Assembly: GCA_947503965.1 (NCBI GenBank)
Contig: CANNFU010000003.1
Coordinates: 372,001 to 436,000, forward strand
Direction of reading: 5' to 3'
Length of the DNA stretch: 64,000 bases
Origin: an uncultured Paracoccaceae bacterium
Lineage (GTDB): Bacteria > Pseudomonadota > Alphaproteobacteria > Rhodobacterales > Rhodobacteraceae
In this document: in pieces, positions 36,419-45,523 of the stretch
Layout of the letters: each line of letters starts with the position of its first letter
How positions within the stretch are numbered: the first letter of the stretch is position 1
Translations under genes and position numbers: made by a program
Notes under the pieces: generated by a model
What the model saw: the letters and a program-made list of their open reading frames with translations, nothing else
Database searches by the model: none
Told to the model about the DNA's origin: nothing

Positions 36419-37750
36419 ATGACACGTCTTCTCGCCGCCTTGGCCATCATGACATCGGCATTTGCCGCGCAAGCCGAAGAAGTCACCACATACACGTTGG
36501 ATAACGGGATGGAGGTTGTTGTCATCGAAGACAACCGCGCGCCCGTTGTCGTGCATATGGTCTGGTACAAGGTTGGATCAGCCGATGAACCTGTCGGCGC
36601 GTCCGGTGTGGCGCATTATCTGGAACATCTTTTGTTCAAAGGCACCGATATCCTCGCCCCGGGCGAGTTTTCTGAGACCGTGGCGGCCAATGGCGGCAGT
36701 GACAATGCCTTCACCAGCTATGACTACACCGCCTATTTCCAGCGCGTCGCCTCTGACCGGTTAGAGCTGATGATGCAGATGGAAAGCAATCGGATGAACA
36801 ACCTGCAAATCTCGGCCGGCGATATCGAGACAGAGCGTCAGGTTGTTCTGGAAGAGCGGAACCAGCGCACCGAAAACAATCCCAATGCCCTGGCGAATGA
36901 ACAGTTTCGCGCAGCACAGTTCCAGAACCACCGCTATGGCGTGCCGATCATCGGCTGGAAGCACGAGATGGAAGAGCTGTCGCTGCAGGACGCGCTTGAT
37001 TTCTATGACCTCTATTATTCGCCGAACAACGCCATACTGGTTGTCGCTGGCGACGTTGACCCAGAAGAGGTGCTGGCGCTTGCCCGCACCTATTACGGCG
37101 TCATCCCGGCAGAACCCCATCTGCCTGAACGGGTGCGTCCCGAAGAGCCGCCGCAGCGCGCCGAACGCCGGATCACCTATGTCGATCCGCGCGTCAGCCA
37201 GCCCTATCTGATCCGCAGTTATCTGGCCCCCGAACGTGATCCGGGCGCACAGGAAGAGGCCGCAGCATTGGTCTATCTGGCTGAACTGCTGGGCGGATCA
37301 TCCTTTACGTCCGATTTGGGGCGGGCCTTGCAATTCGATGCACAGACGGCCGTTTACACGAACGCCTCCTATAGCGGGTCGGCATTGGACGATACGACGT
37401 TTTCCTTTGCCATCGTCCCCGCGGATGGTGTGACCCTGTCCGAGGCCGAAGCGGCGATGGATCAGGTTATTGCCGATTTCATGACCGCCGAGATTGATCC
37501 CGCACGCATGGAAAGCATCCGCACACAACTGCGCGCCTCTGAAATCTATGCGCTTGACGATGTGTCGGGGCTTGCCCGCCGATATGGTGCCGCGCTGACC
37601 CAGGGGCTGACGGTTGAAGACGTGCAAGCCTGGCCTGATATCCTGCAGGCCGTGACTGTCGAAGACATCAAATCCGTCGCCGAAAAAGTGTTTAACCGCG
37701 ATCAGGCCGTCACAGGCTGGGTTGTCGCCAGCCAAGAGGAGGCACGCTGA
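36419..37750 (+). CDS. M16 zinc peptidase (active subunit)
   Basis: A 443-residue periplasmic peptidase of the M16B (processing peptidase-like) family. A signal peptide (ALAIMTSAFAAQA) is followed by the inverted zinc motif HYLEH (His66, Glu69, His70) and a downstream Glu in the helix ETERQVVLEERNQ. The open frame begins at 36362, but ATG 36419 gives the signal peptide. The stop overlaps the next ATG by one base, and the two products probably form a heterodimer. Confidence 0.9.
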   Translation: MTRLLAALAIMTSAFAAQAEEVTTYTLDNGMEVVVIEDNRAPVVVHMVWYKVGSADEPVGASGVAHYLEHLLFKGTDILAPGEFSETVAANGGSDNAFTSYDYTAYFQRVASDRLELMMQMESNRMNNLQISAGDIETERQVVLEERNQRTENNPNALANEQFRAAQFQNHRYGVPIIGWKHEMEELSLQDALDFYDLYYSPNNAILVVAGDVDPEEVLALARTYYGVIPAEPHLPERVRPEEPPQRAERRITYVDPRVSQPYLIRSYLAPERDPGAQEEAAALVYLAELLGGSSFTSDLGRALQFDAQTAVYTNASYSGSALDDTTFSFAIVPADGVTLSEAEAAMDQVIADFMTAEIDPARMESIRTQLRASEIYALDDVSGLARRYGAALTQGLTVEDVQAWPDILQAVTVEDIKSVAEKVFNRDQAVTGWVVASQEEAR

Positions 37751-39060
37751 TGCTGCGTATTCTGATTGCCCTTTGCCTGACCATTGTCGCGACAACTGCG
37801 CGGGCCGAAATTGATATCATCGAGGTGACGTCAGAAGGCGGGATCAATGCCTGGGTTGTCGAAGAACCCAGTATTCCGTTTGTGGCCATGGAAATCCGGT
37901 TTCGGGGTGGTGCCAATCTGGACCTGCTGGGCAAACGCGGTGCGACAAACCTGATGATGGGGCTGTTGGAAGAAGGCTCTGGCGAGATGAGCGCGCAGGA
38001 CTTCCAGACCGCGCGTGAAGCGCTGGCCGCCAGCTACAGCTTTCGTGCCTCGGATGACCTTGTGTCGATTTCCGCGCAGTTCCTGACCGAAAACAAGCCA
38101 GAGGCGCTGGCTTTGCTGCGTCAGGCATTGGTGGACCCGACATTTGATCAGGACGCGCTGGATCGTGTACGTGCGCAGGTTCTCTCGGCCATCGCCAGTG
38201 ATGCCAAGGACCCAAATACGATTGCAGGCGCCACGTTTGATGCCGCCGCCTTTGGCGACCATCCGTATGGAACAGCCATTGATGGCACAATCGAAAGCGT
38301 CAATGCGCTGACCCGTGAGGATATGTTTGACGCGCACCGCAATGCGCTGGCGCGCGACAGGCTGTATGTGTCGGTCGTGGGGGATGTCACTGCCGCACAG
38401 GTGGGCCCGATGCTGGATGAACTGTTGGGCGCGCTGCCTGCCGAAGGTGCACCATTGCCCGAAGATGTGCCCTTTGGTCTGGAAGGCGGGATCACGGTTG
38501 TTGACTATGACACACCCCAGTCGGTTGCACTTTTCGGTCATGGCGGGATGAAGCGGGATGATGAAGATTTCTTTGCCGCCTTTATCGTCAACCATGTGCT
38601 GGGCGCGGGTGGTTTTGAATCGCGCCTGATGACCGAAGTGCGCGAAAAGCGCGGTCTCACCTATGGGATCGGCACCGCGCTTGTGCCAAAGTTTCATGCC
38701 GAAATGATGATCGGGCGTGTCGCCTCATCGAACGAGACGATTGCCGAGGCAATTGAAGTGACCCGCAACGAATGGCGCCGTATGGCGGAAGAGGGGATGA
38801 CCGCCGAAGAGCTGGAATTCGCGAAAACCTATCTCACCGGCGAATATCCCCTGCGATTTGACGGCAATAGCGAGATCGCAAAAATCATGGTCGGGATGCA
38901 GATGATCGACCTGCCGCCCAGCTATGTCACTGACAGAAACGATTTTATCGATGCCGTCACGCTGGAGGATATCAACCGGGTTGCCGCAGAACTGCTACGC
39001 CCCGAGGACCTGCACTTTGTCGTCGTTGGCAAGCCCGAGGGGCTGACCAGCACCAACTAG
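37750..39060 (+). CDS. M16 peptidase-like protein lacking the zinc motif
   Basis: A 436-residue partner of the preceding peptidase with its own signal peptide (LIALCLTIVATTARA). The HxxEH motif is absent: the corresponding segment reads GATNLMMGLLEEG. The C-terminal Arg-Tyr element (EVREKRGLTYGIG) that binds substrate in this family is present. Such pairs, one catalytic and one substrate-binding subunit, are typical for M16B enzymes. Coupled to the first gene by a one-base overlap. Confidence 0.9.
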   Translation: MLRILIALCLTIVATTARAEIDIIEVTSEGGINAWVVEEPSIPFVAMEIRFRGGANLDLLGKRGATNLMMGLLEEGSGEMSAQDFQTAREALAASYSFRASDDLVSISAQFLTENKPEALALLRQALVDPTFDQDALDRVRAQVLSAIASDAKDPNTIAGATFDAAAFGDHPYGTAIDGTIESVNALTREDMFDAHRNALARDRLYVSVVGDVTAAQVGPMLDELLGALPAEGAPLPEDVPFGLEGGITVVDYDTPQSVALFGHGGMKRDDEDFFAAFIVNHVLGAGGFESRLMTEVREKRGLTYGIGTALVPKFHAEMMIGRVASSNETIAEAIEVTRNEWRRMAEEGMTAEELEFAKTYLTGEYPLRFDGNSEIAKIMVGMQMIDLPPSYVTDRNDFIDAVTLEDINRVAAELLRPEDLHFVVVGKPEGLTSTN

Positions 39061-39061
39061 G

Positions 39062-40060
39062 TCATGAGGCTGCCTTGACGGCGGCCTCGTTCTCGGGTGA
39101 CATCCCGCAGCCCAATGCGGTATTGCGATGTGTGCGATCCCACGCCAACACGGATTGAATTGTCTCGGCCAAGGGCCGTGTGGTCAGCCCGGCCGCAACA
39201 GCCTTGGCGGTTGAGACATTCAAGATCTGCGCAAAGGCCGGGTCGTCGGGTACGATGAGCGGCAGATCCGTCCAGTGCCGCATCCCGGCTTTGGTAAAGA
39301 CCGCCAAAGGCAGATACTCGACAGATGTTGTCTTTCCCGTCTGCGCCCGGATGCTATCCAGCATTGTGCCAAGTGTCATTGGCTGTCCGGTCAGGTGAAA
39401 GGTGTCGCATGTCCGGTCCTGTGCCATCTTCACCAGAAACGCGCCCGCATCGCGTACATCGATGATCTGGATGGGTCGGTCGGCCGGGGCTGGCGCGATG
39501 ATCGGCCCGTCCTGATCGCATCGCCTGACCCACCATGTAAAACGTTCGGTGTAATCACGCGGGCCCACGATAAGCCCAAGGCGGATATGTGTGCACTGCC
39601 CTGCAAATGCCGCATCCGCTGCAATCTCGCAGGAGCGCTTCAAACGGCCATAGGACGCGCCATAGGGCGTTGCTGTGCCGCGCAAAGCGGGTTCCACGCT
39701 GGCCGCCAATGCCACATCTTCCTCGGTGGCCGCAGGTGCGCTGGCAGTTTCGTCAAACTGCGGGACCGCCATATGATCATAGACCGAGATTGACGAGACC
39801 AAGACATAGTGCACTGGCTCCGCAGCTTTGGCCAAGCGGGTCACCATATCCGGTGCGTAAGCGCAGGTATCGATGATGGCATCAAACTGCCCCTTCAGAT
39901 CAGGTAGTTCTCCCTCACGATCCGCAATCAATGTAGTGGCACCCTCTGCGACATTGATGCCGGACCGTGTCATCACGGTTACATCGTGACCAGATACAAT
40001 CGCCGCTTCTGCCGCTGCTTTGCCCAGGAAACCTGTGCCACCGACAATAAGTATGCGCAT
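39062..40060 (-). CDS. NAD-dependent epimerase/dehydratase family protein
   Basis: A 332-residue extended short-chain dehydrogenase-like protein. GGTGFLG near the N-terminus is the dinucleotide site. The family Tyr-Lys pair is YGRLKRSCE. The middle and C-terminal parts (RPIQIIDVRDAGAFLVKMA, TFHLTGQPMTLGTML) match the isoflavone-reductase-like / NAD-dependent epimerase group. Substrate unknown. It converges with the M16 gene with one base between stops, and a strong palindrome at 40073-40100 lies just upstream of its start. Confidence 0.82.
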   Translation of the reverse strand: MRILIVGGTGFLGKAAAEAAIVSGHDVTVMTRSGINVAEGATTLIADREGELPDLKGQFDAIIDTCAYAPDMVTRLAKAAEPVHYVLVSSISVYDHMAVPQFDETASAPAATEEDVALAASVEPALRGTATPYGASYGRLKRSCEIAADAAFAGQCTHIRLGLIVGPRDYTERFTWWVRRCDQDGPIIAPAPADRPIQIIDVRDAGAFLVKMAQDRTCDTFHLTGQPMTLGTMLDSIRAQTGKTTSVEYLPLAVFTKAGMRHWTDLPLIVPDDPAFAQILNVSTAKAVAAGLTTRPLAETIQSVLAWDRTHRNTALGCGMSPENEAAVKAAS

Positions 40061-40072
40061 TCGCTGCCCTCC

Positions 40073-40100
40073 ATTTACGTAAGTGTGTACTTACATAAAT
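40073..40100. promoter_or_regulatory. Near-perfect 12-4-12 palindrome (candidate TetR-type operator)
   Basis: ATTTACGTAAGT (40073-40084) and ACTTACATAAAT (40089-40100) are inverted copies with one mismatch around GTGT. It begins 13 bases upstream of the epimerase-like start codon and 62 bases before mutL. The length and symmetry fit a TetR- or MarR-family operator. No such regulator gene is adjacent. Confidence 0.6.
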
Positions 40101-40161
40101 GGAGAGTCAACGTTGTTTTCACCCTCGCAGAATCGGGACGGGCCATGCTACACCTTGTGGC

Positions 40162-41973
40162 ATGACCATCGCAGACCCCCAGATACAGGCGCGCCCGGTG
40201 ATCCGGCAGCTGGATGACGCCGCAATCAACCGGATTGCGGCGGGTGAGGTGTTGGAACGCCCTGCCTCTGCGGTCAAAGAGCTGGTCGAGAACAGCATCG
40301 ACGCGGGCGCTGCCCGGATCGAGGTGGTGATCGCCGATGGCGGCAAAACGCTGATCCGTGTCACCGATGATGGCTGTGGGATCGCGGCGGATGATCTTCC
40401 GCTGGCCCTGTCGCGGCATGCAACGTCGAAAATCGATGGGTCCGACCTGCTGAATATCACGTCTTTCGGGTTCCGGGGCGAGGCATTGCCGTCGCTCGGT
40501 GCGGTGGGCCGCATGACAATCACATCGCGGGTGCCGGGTGCCGATGCGGCGATGATCAGCGTGGCGGGTGGCAAAACCGACCCGGTGCGCCCTGCCGCCC
40601 TGTCCGGTGGCACGGTTATTGAGCTGCGGGATATGTTCTACGCGACCCCCGCTCGCCTGAAATTCCTGCGCACCGACCGGGCCGAGGCGCAGGCGATCAG
40701 CGATGTGATCAAACGGCTCGCGATGGCAGAGCCGTTCGTGACCTTTATCCTGCGCGATGCCTCAAACGGCGATCAGCGCACGACCTTTCGCGCCGATGCC
40801 GAAACAGGTGACTTGTTTGATGCGCTGCATGGGCGGTTGCGGACCGTGCTGGGCCGCGATTTCGCAGAGAATGCGTTGCCAATTGATGCGCAGCGGGATG
40901 GGTTTCACCTGACCGGCTACGCTGCGCTTCCGACCTATTCGCGTGGTGCGGCGGTGGCGCAGTTCCTGTTCGTGAATGGTCGCCCGGTCCGTGACAAGAT
41001 GCTGCTGGGCGCGTTGCGCGCCGCTTACATGGATGTGCTGTCACGCGACCGGCACCCGGTGGCCGCGTTGTTTGTCGATTGCGATCCGACGCTGGTGGAT
41101 GTCAACGTGCATCCCGCCAAGTCAGAGGTTCGTTTCCGCGACCCGGGCACAGTGCGCGGCTTGATCGTGTCAGGCTTGCGGCATGCGCTGGCAGAGGCGG
41201 GGCATCGGGCCTCGACCACCGTCGCCAACGCCACGCTGAGAGCGATCACGCCCGAACCGACCACGCCGCGCGTCTATCAGATGGACCGCCCCAGTTTCAG
41301 TGCGCGCTCGATGACTTTTCAGGCGCAGGCACCGGGTTTTCAGGAAACCCCATCGGCGCGGATCGAACCCGTAATCGAAGATGAACCCGCTGACCTGCCT
41401 CTTGGTGCTGCCCGTGCACAGGTGCATGAAAACTACATCATTGCCCAAACTGAAACCGGTATCGTGATTGTCGACCAGCATGCGGCACATGAACGGCTGG
41501 TTTATGAAAAGCTGAAAGCCCAGATGGCGGAGAACGGTGTCGCGGCGCAGGCGCTGCTGATCCCCGAAATCGTCGAGATGACAGAAGGCGAAGCCGCGCA
41601 ATTGATGGAGATCGCTGATGATCTGTCGCGCCTTGGCCTGACGCTTGAACCCTTTGGGGGTGGTGCGATTGCAGTGCGCGAGACACCGGCCATTCTGGGC
41701 GAGGTGAATGCCGCAGCGATGCTGCGCGATATTCTGGACGAATTGGCCGATCAGGGTGATAGCGCCAGCGTTCAGGCTCGGATCGACGCTATCCTGAGCC
41801 GGGTGGCCTGCCATGGCTCCATCCGGTCGGGCCGCCGGATGCAGGGGGCTGAGATGAACGCGCTCTTGCGCGAAATGGAAGCGACACCGCTATCGGGCCA
41901 GTGCAACCATGGGCGGCCCACCTATGTGGAATTGAAACTCAGCGACATTGAACGACTGTTCGGACGCATATGA
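40162..41973 (+). CDS. mutL: DNA mismatch repair protein MutL
   Basis: A 603-residue MutL. The N-terminal GHKL ATPase shows IAAGEVLERPASAVKEL, ENSIDAGA, TDDGCGI and GFRGEAL; the C-terminal dimerisation domain begins around GAARAQVHENYIIAQ, with VDQHAAHERL and ACHGSIRSGRRM. CNHGRPTY near the C terminus is the conserved end motif. The open frame begins at 40099 but the ATG at 40162 fits the family. It overlaps rmuC by four bases (ATGA). Confidence 0.95.
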   Translation: MTIADPQIQARPVIRQLDDAAINRIAAGEVLERPASAVKELVENSIDAGAARIEVVIADGGKTLIRVTDDGCGIAADDLPLALSRHATSKIDGSDLLNITSFGFRGEALPSLGAVGRMTITSRVPGADAAMISVAGGKTDPVRPAALSGGTVIELRDMFYATPARLKFLRTDRAEAQAISDVIKRLAMAEPFVTFILRDASNGDQRTTFRADAETGDLFDALHGRLRTVLGRDFAENALPIDAQRDGFHLTGYAALPTYSRGAAVAQFLFVNGRPVRDKMLLGALRAAYMDVLSRDRHPVAALFVDCDPTLVDVNVHPAKSEVRFRDPGTVRGLIVSGLRHALAEAGHRASTTVANATLRAITPEPTTPRVYQMDRPSFSARSMTFQAQAPGFQETPSARIEPVIEDEPADLPLGAARAQVHENYIIAQTETGIVIVDQHAAHERLVYEKLKAQMAENGVAAQALLIPEIVEMTEGEAAQLMEIADDLSRLGLTLEPFGGGAIAVRETPAILGEVNAAAMLRDILDELADQGDSASVQARIDAILSRVACHGSIRSGRRMQGAEMNALLREMEATPLSGQCNHGRPTYVELKLSDIERLFGRI

Positions 41974-43208
41974 TCCAGATCGGTGATCAAACTTATGCTT
42001 TTGACGACCCGTTCGTGATCGGGGGGCTGATTGGTGCGGCCATCGTTCTGCTGTTCCTGATCCTGCTGATCATCACGGTCCGCCGCGCGGGCAAATCAAC
42101 GCAAGCCGTCGAATATGTGGCCGGGCAGGTGGGCCGATTGGCGCAGGACATGGGCACGTTGAACCAAGGGCAGCACACGCTGGCAGGTAGCATTCGGACG
42201 GTCAGCGAACAAACCGCCAGTGGTCAAGCGCAGGTGTTGCAGAATATGGAACAACGGCTGGCCGAAGTGCGCCAGCAGATGACCGACCAGCTGCATGAAA
42301 GCCAGCGGCGGTCGACCCTTGCGCTGACCGAGATGCAGGAACGGATGAAGGAAAGCCTGACCGGATCGTCCGAAAAGACCACCAAAAGCCTGACCGAATT
42401 GCAGGAACGACTGGCGACCATCGACAAGGCGCAGACGAATATCGAAAAACTGTCGGGCGATGTGCTGTCCTTGCAGGACATCCTGTCGAACAAGCAAACG
42501 CGCGGCGCCTTCGGCGAAATCCAGCTGCAGGATATTGTATCCAAGGCGCTGCCTGCCGACAGCTATACCTGGCAGGCGACACTGTCGAATAATGCGCGGC
42601 CCGATTGCCTGGTGCATTTGCCTAACCCGCCCGGCCCCATCGTGATTGACGCCAAGTTCCCGTTAGAGGCTTACGAGGCTCTGATGAACGCCGACACCAA
42701 GCCGGAACGTGAACGGGCGCTGACGACACTGGGGCAAGCGGTCAAAACGCATATCAAGAAAATATCGGAAAGCTACCTGATCGACGGGGAAACCGCCGAT
42801 GGCGCGCTGATGTTTCTGCCGTCCGAGGCGGTTTATGCTGAACTGCATAGCCGCCTGCCACATATCGTGCGCGAAGGTTTCGCCGCACGGGTCTGGATCG
42901 TCTCGCCGACCACCTGCATGGCCACCTTGAACACGATGCGCGCGATTCTCAAGGATGCACGGATGCGCGAACAGACCGGGGCTATCCGCAAGGAACTGGC
43001 CCTGCTGGGCGGCGATGTGGACCGGTTGGTCACCCGCGTCGGCAATCTGGACCGGCATTTCGGGCAGGCTGCCAAGGACATCGAAGATATCAAGATCTCG
43101 GCGGAGAAAGCGGGCAAGCGGGCGCATCGGCTGGATCATTTTGATTTCGAAGAGATCGCGCCCGAGACTGATCCCAAGGTCGTGCCTATCGCGCCGTCCA
43201 AGGGCTGA
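41970..43208 (+). CDS. rmuC: DNA recombination protein RmuC
   Basis: A 412-residue RmuC. An N-terminal membrane anchor (GGLIGAAIVLLFLILLIITV) is followed by a long coiled coil (about 45-165) and the PD-(D/E)XK nuclease-like RmuC domain: SNKQTRGAFGEIQLQDI, IVIDAKFPLEAY and FLPSEAVYAEL. The family limits inverted-repeat-driven rearrangements. Coupled to mutL through ATGA. Confidence 0.92.
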   Translation: MIQIGDQTYAFDDPFVIGGLIGAAIVLLFLILLIITVRRAGKSTQAVEYVAGQVGRLAQDMGTLNQGQHTLAGSIRTVSEQTASGQAQVLQNMEQRLAEVRQQMTDQLHESQRRSTLALTEMQERMKESLTGSSEKTTKSLTELQERLATIDKAQTNIEKLSGDVLSLQDILSNKQTRGAFGEIQLQDIVSKALPADSYTWQATLSNNARPDCLVHLPNPPGPIVIDAKFPLEAYEALMNADTKPERERALTTLGQAVKTHIKKISESYLIDGETADGALMFLPSEAVYAELHSRLPHIVREGFAARVWIVSPTTCMATLNTMRAILKDARMREQTGAIRKELALLGGDVDRLVTRVGNLDRHFGQAAKDIEDIKISAEKAGKRAHRLDHFDFEEIAPETDPKVVPIAPSKG

Positions 43209-43235
43209 CCCATCCCGGACGGTGTTCTGCCGAGT

Positions 43236-43904
43236 CTAATTCGCCCGCACGATCTGTACGGCAAACGGACCGGCGGCGATGCGCAGCGTCGATAACCCCC
43301 TACTGTCGTATTCGAGCGAAACCGCCGCTGACTTGAAGCTGAGCGGCGACAAATGTCCCGGCCCCGCCACAACGCGATATGACATCTCACATTGCCGTCC
43401 GGTCGTGGTCTGAAGGCTGTCGGTGGTGGCCAAGCGAACGACACGCCGACCATCATACATCTGCATGACCGGCGGGCAGCCTTGCGATGACAGCAATTGA
43501 CCGAAGGCGCTAACAGGGTCCCGCACGCCCGGCGGCACTGTTTCCGCAACCGAAAGATCGGTTCGTTCGGCGGCGGGATTGACGACGACATCGGTCACGA
43601 CATCCTCATCAAGTATCACGGAAACCTCGCGGGATTTCCGGGTCGTATCACTGATCGCCAAAAGCTGGCGCCGAATTTCACCGGTTTGCAACCTGACAGG
43701 GCGGGATGAGGCATCAAGCGTGCCATTGAACAGGTTCAGCGGGGTGTTGTCCAACGATGATTGCAAGCGCAACGCATCGCCATCCTGTTGAAATGTCATG
43801 GTGCCCAGCTTGAGATCACCCAGATGAACGGCGAATGTCTGCGCCTGTGCCGCCGTGGTGGCCCAAAGCAGAAAAACAGATGCCAAAAGATGATGCAGCG
43901 CCAT
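43236..43904 (-). CDS. DUF6134 family exported protein
   Basis: A 222-residue protein with a signal peptide (LLASVFLLWATTAAQA) and a beta-rich mature part with two cysteines (SSQGCPPVMQ and GRQCEMSY) likely forming a disulfide in the periplasm. It resembles the DUF6134 group. The ATG at 43904 is preferred to that at 43910 because GGAG is then seven bases upstream. Function unknown. It converges with rmuC. Confidence 0.65.
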   Translation of the reverse strand: MALHHLLASVFLLWATTAAQAQTFAVHLGDLKLGTMTFQQDGDALRLQSSLDNTPLNLFNGTLDASSRPVRLQTGEIRRQLLAISDTTRKSREVSVILDEDVVTDVVVNPAAERTDLSVAETVPPGVRDPVSAFGQLLSSQGCPPVMQMYDGRRVVRLATTDSLQTTTGRQCEMSYRVVAGPGHLSPLSFKSAAVSLEYDSRGLSTLRIAAGPFAVQIVRAN

Positions 43905-44027
43905 GATCATGCTCCTTCACCCTCTGCGGAGTAGGTGCTTTCACGGCAGGGAGCAAGTCGTGCCGCGATGTGGCCGGCAGAACCCTGCCAGCTGATCTGG
44001 CCAATTACCTGACGGTTATAAACGCAC

Positions 44028-44050
44028 AAAGCCCCGCTAATTGGGGCTTT
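44028..44050 (-). terminator. Terminator hairpin downstream of chrR
   Basis: AAAGCCCC (44028-44035) pairs with GGGGCTTT (44043-44050), seven-base loop. It lies 31 bases beyond the chrR stop on the minus strand; the T run is only three bases. Confidence 0.6.
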
Positions 44051-44081
44051 GCTGAGTGGTATCCGTCGATGGGTAACGGCG

Positions 44082-44744
44082 CTAAATACCTACAAATTTT
44101 TGCGCAATACGCGGCATCAGGCTGTTGAACTTGAGTGGCGCATCAGTCGCAGCCAGACAAATGCAGTCCATCCCCGCCTCAGCCACGGGTGTGTGGTTCA
44201 ATTCCTCGTTCGCGACTTCGACATCACCGGCGCCAAACCGGTCTGTTTCATCCACGAACGCACCTTGCAGCACCAGTGTCAGTTCTGTGCCGCGGTGGCC
44301 GTGATCGGGCACGGCTGTTCCGGCTGGAATATGCAGCAACCGCACGCTGGCGTCTTTTGACGTCTTCAGGATCATCTGGCTGACCCCACCGCCGATCTTG
44401 CGCCATTTCACATCGTTGATGTCGCCATTTACGTAGTCGCGCAACGGCGCTGGAAACAGACCGGGCGCGCGAGGGGCAGGTGGCAATGCCTGCTCCGCGT
44501 CGCCTTTTTCGATCAGCGCAAGCGTCGCGGCCAGCGCATCCTCGGCCACTTCAACGGGGTCACCGCCCAGCATGACCTCTCCACCAATAGCGTCATATTC
44601 GGCCAGTGCCGCACGGCAGGTGTCGCACATGGAAATATGCGTAGCCACAACAAGGTTGAATGCCTCTGGCAAGGTGCCCGCAGCATATCCCATCAATAAT
44701 GGCTCGGTCAGGTGATGTTTAATCTGTTTCATCTCATTCATCAT
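44082..44744 (-). CDS. chrR: Anti-sigma factor ChrR (ZAS/cupin)
   Basis: A 220-residue anti-sigma factor that holds RpoE inactive until singlet oxygen or organic hydroperoxide stress. The N-terminal anti-sigma domain has the zinc ligands His11, His36, Cys40 and Cys43, offset by five from His6, His31, Cys35 and Cys38 of the Rhodobacter sphaeroides protein. The C-terminal cupin carries the metal motif DHGHRGTE and a later His in ELNHTP. The start overlaps the rpoE stop (ATGA), so synthesis is coupled. Confidence 0.93.
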   Translation of the reverse strand: MMNEMKQIKHHLTEPLLMGYAAGTLPEAFNLVVATHISMCDTCRAALAEYDAIGGEVMLGGDPVEVAEDALAATLALIEKGDAEQALPPAPRAPGLFPAPLRDYVNGDINDVKWRKIGGGVSQMILKTSKDASVRLLHIPAGTAVPDHGHRGTELTLVLQGAFVDETDRFGAGDVEVANEELNHTPVAEAGMDCICLAATDAPLKFNSLMPRIAQKFVGI

Positions 44745-45277
44745 TTCATACTGTGGCGCAGGCGTTCCAGCGCCAGCCTGATCCTCGATTTGATCGTGCC
44801 TAAAGGCAGACCAGTCTCAGCCGCTATTTCACTATGACTTAGCTCACCAAAATAGGCCTTTTCGATCAGTTTTCTCTGTTCGGGCGGTAATGTCGCAAGT
44901 GCTTCGCCCAATTTTTCCGTTTCTTGTTGTAATCCCATCGCGTCGGCCTGATCAGGCTCTGCTTCGGGACCCCATGGCAGGTCTTCGGGTTCGGGCCGTC
45001 GCTGCTTGCGCAGCAGATCGATTTTCCGGTTTCGGGCAATCGTGAATATCCAGGTGGATACACTTGCCTTCGTCGGGTCGAACATATGGGCCTTGTTCCA
45101 AAGGGTCGCCATGACCTCCTGTGTGCATTCTTCGGCCAGATCCGGGCTGGCCCCCGATTTCATCAGAAACGACTTCACGCGGGGTGCAAAATATCCAAAG
45201 ATTTCGGCAAAAGCTGCCTTATCCTTGTGATCCCGCACCGCATTTACCTGGACGACCCAGGCCATGCGTTTGGTCAT
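44741..45277 (-). CDS. rpoE: ECF11-type RNA polymerase sigma factor RpoE
   Basis: A 178-residue group IV sigma factor. Region 2 reads FAEIFGYFAPRVKSFLMKSG and TWIFTIARNRKIDLLRK; region 4 reads LPLGTIKSRIRLALERLRH. The frame is open to 45460, giving 239 residues, but the extra 61 residues do not belong to the family, and a candidate promoter with start site near 45395 lies inside that extension. ATG 45277 (MTKRMAWVVQVNAVRDHKD) matches relatives in length and N-terminus, with GGAA just upstream. Co-transcribed with chrR and divergent from its presumed target operon. Confidence 0.9.
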   Translation of the reverse strand: MTKRMAWVVQVNAVRDHKDKAAFAEIFGYFAPRVKSFLMKSGASPDLAEECTQEVMATLWNKAHMFDPTKASVSTWIFTIARNRKIDLLRKQRRPEPEDLPWGPEAEPDQADAMGLQQETEKLGEALATLPPEQRKLIEKAYFGELSHSEIAAETGLPLGTIKSRIRLALERLRHSMK

Positions 45278-45401
45278 CTGTTCCGCGTCCAATTTTCGTG
45301 CCCCCGACTTACGAACGTCCTTCGTGCTTAACCCGTTATAGGCAAGCAAACCTGCAGGCGCATCCGTTTTCGGCGACACATTCGTTTCGACTTTCATACC
45401 A

Positions 45402-45431
45402 GTGTTACGCGGCCCATACTGGGTTGGATCA
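45402..45431 (-). promoter_or_regulatory. Candidate RpoE-dependent promoter of rpoE-chrR
   Basis: On the minus strand TGATCC (45431-45426) is followed after 18 bases by TAACAC (45407-45402). The -35 box and the spacing equal those of the divergent promoter; the -10 box matches TAAGAA in four of six positions. Predicted transcription begins near 45395. Confidence 0.55.
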
Positions 45432-45452
45432 CCCAATCGCGTTTTTTTCGTG

Positions 45453-45482
45453 TGATCCACATAAGTTGGCCTGCCGTAAGAA
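45453..45482 (+). promoter_or_regulatory. RpoE (ECF11) promoter of the amine oxidase operon
   Basis: TGATCC (45453-45458), an 18-base spacer and TAAGAA (45477-45482) match the promoter type known for Rhodobacter RpoE. The start codon at 45524 lies 42 bases beyond the -10 box. Its -35 box is only 21 bases from that of the divergent rpoE promoter. Confidence 0.8.
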
Positions 45483-45523
45483 GAACAATAACCAAGACGC
45501 CAAAGCGAAAGAGACCGTTCTCC

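Noticed and set aside
45277-45460. N-terminal extension of RpoE
   Set aside because: No family similarity, and the region contains the predicted promoter; treated as leader.
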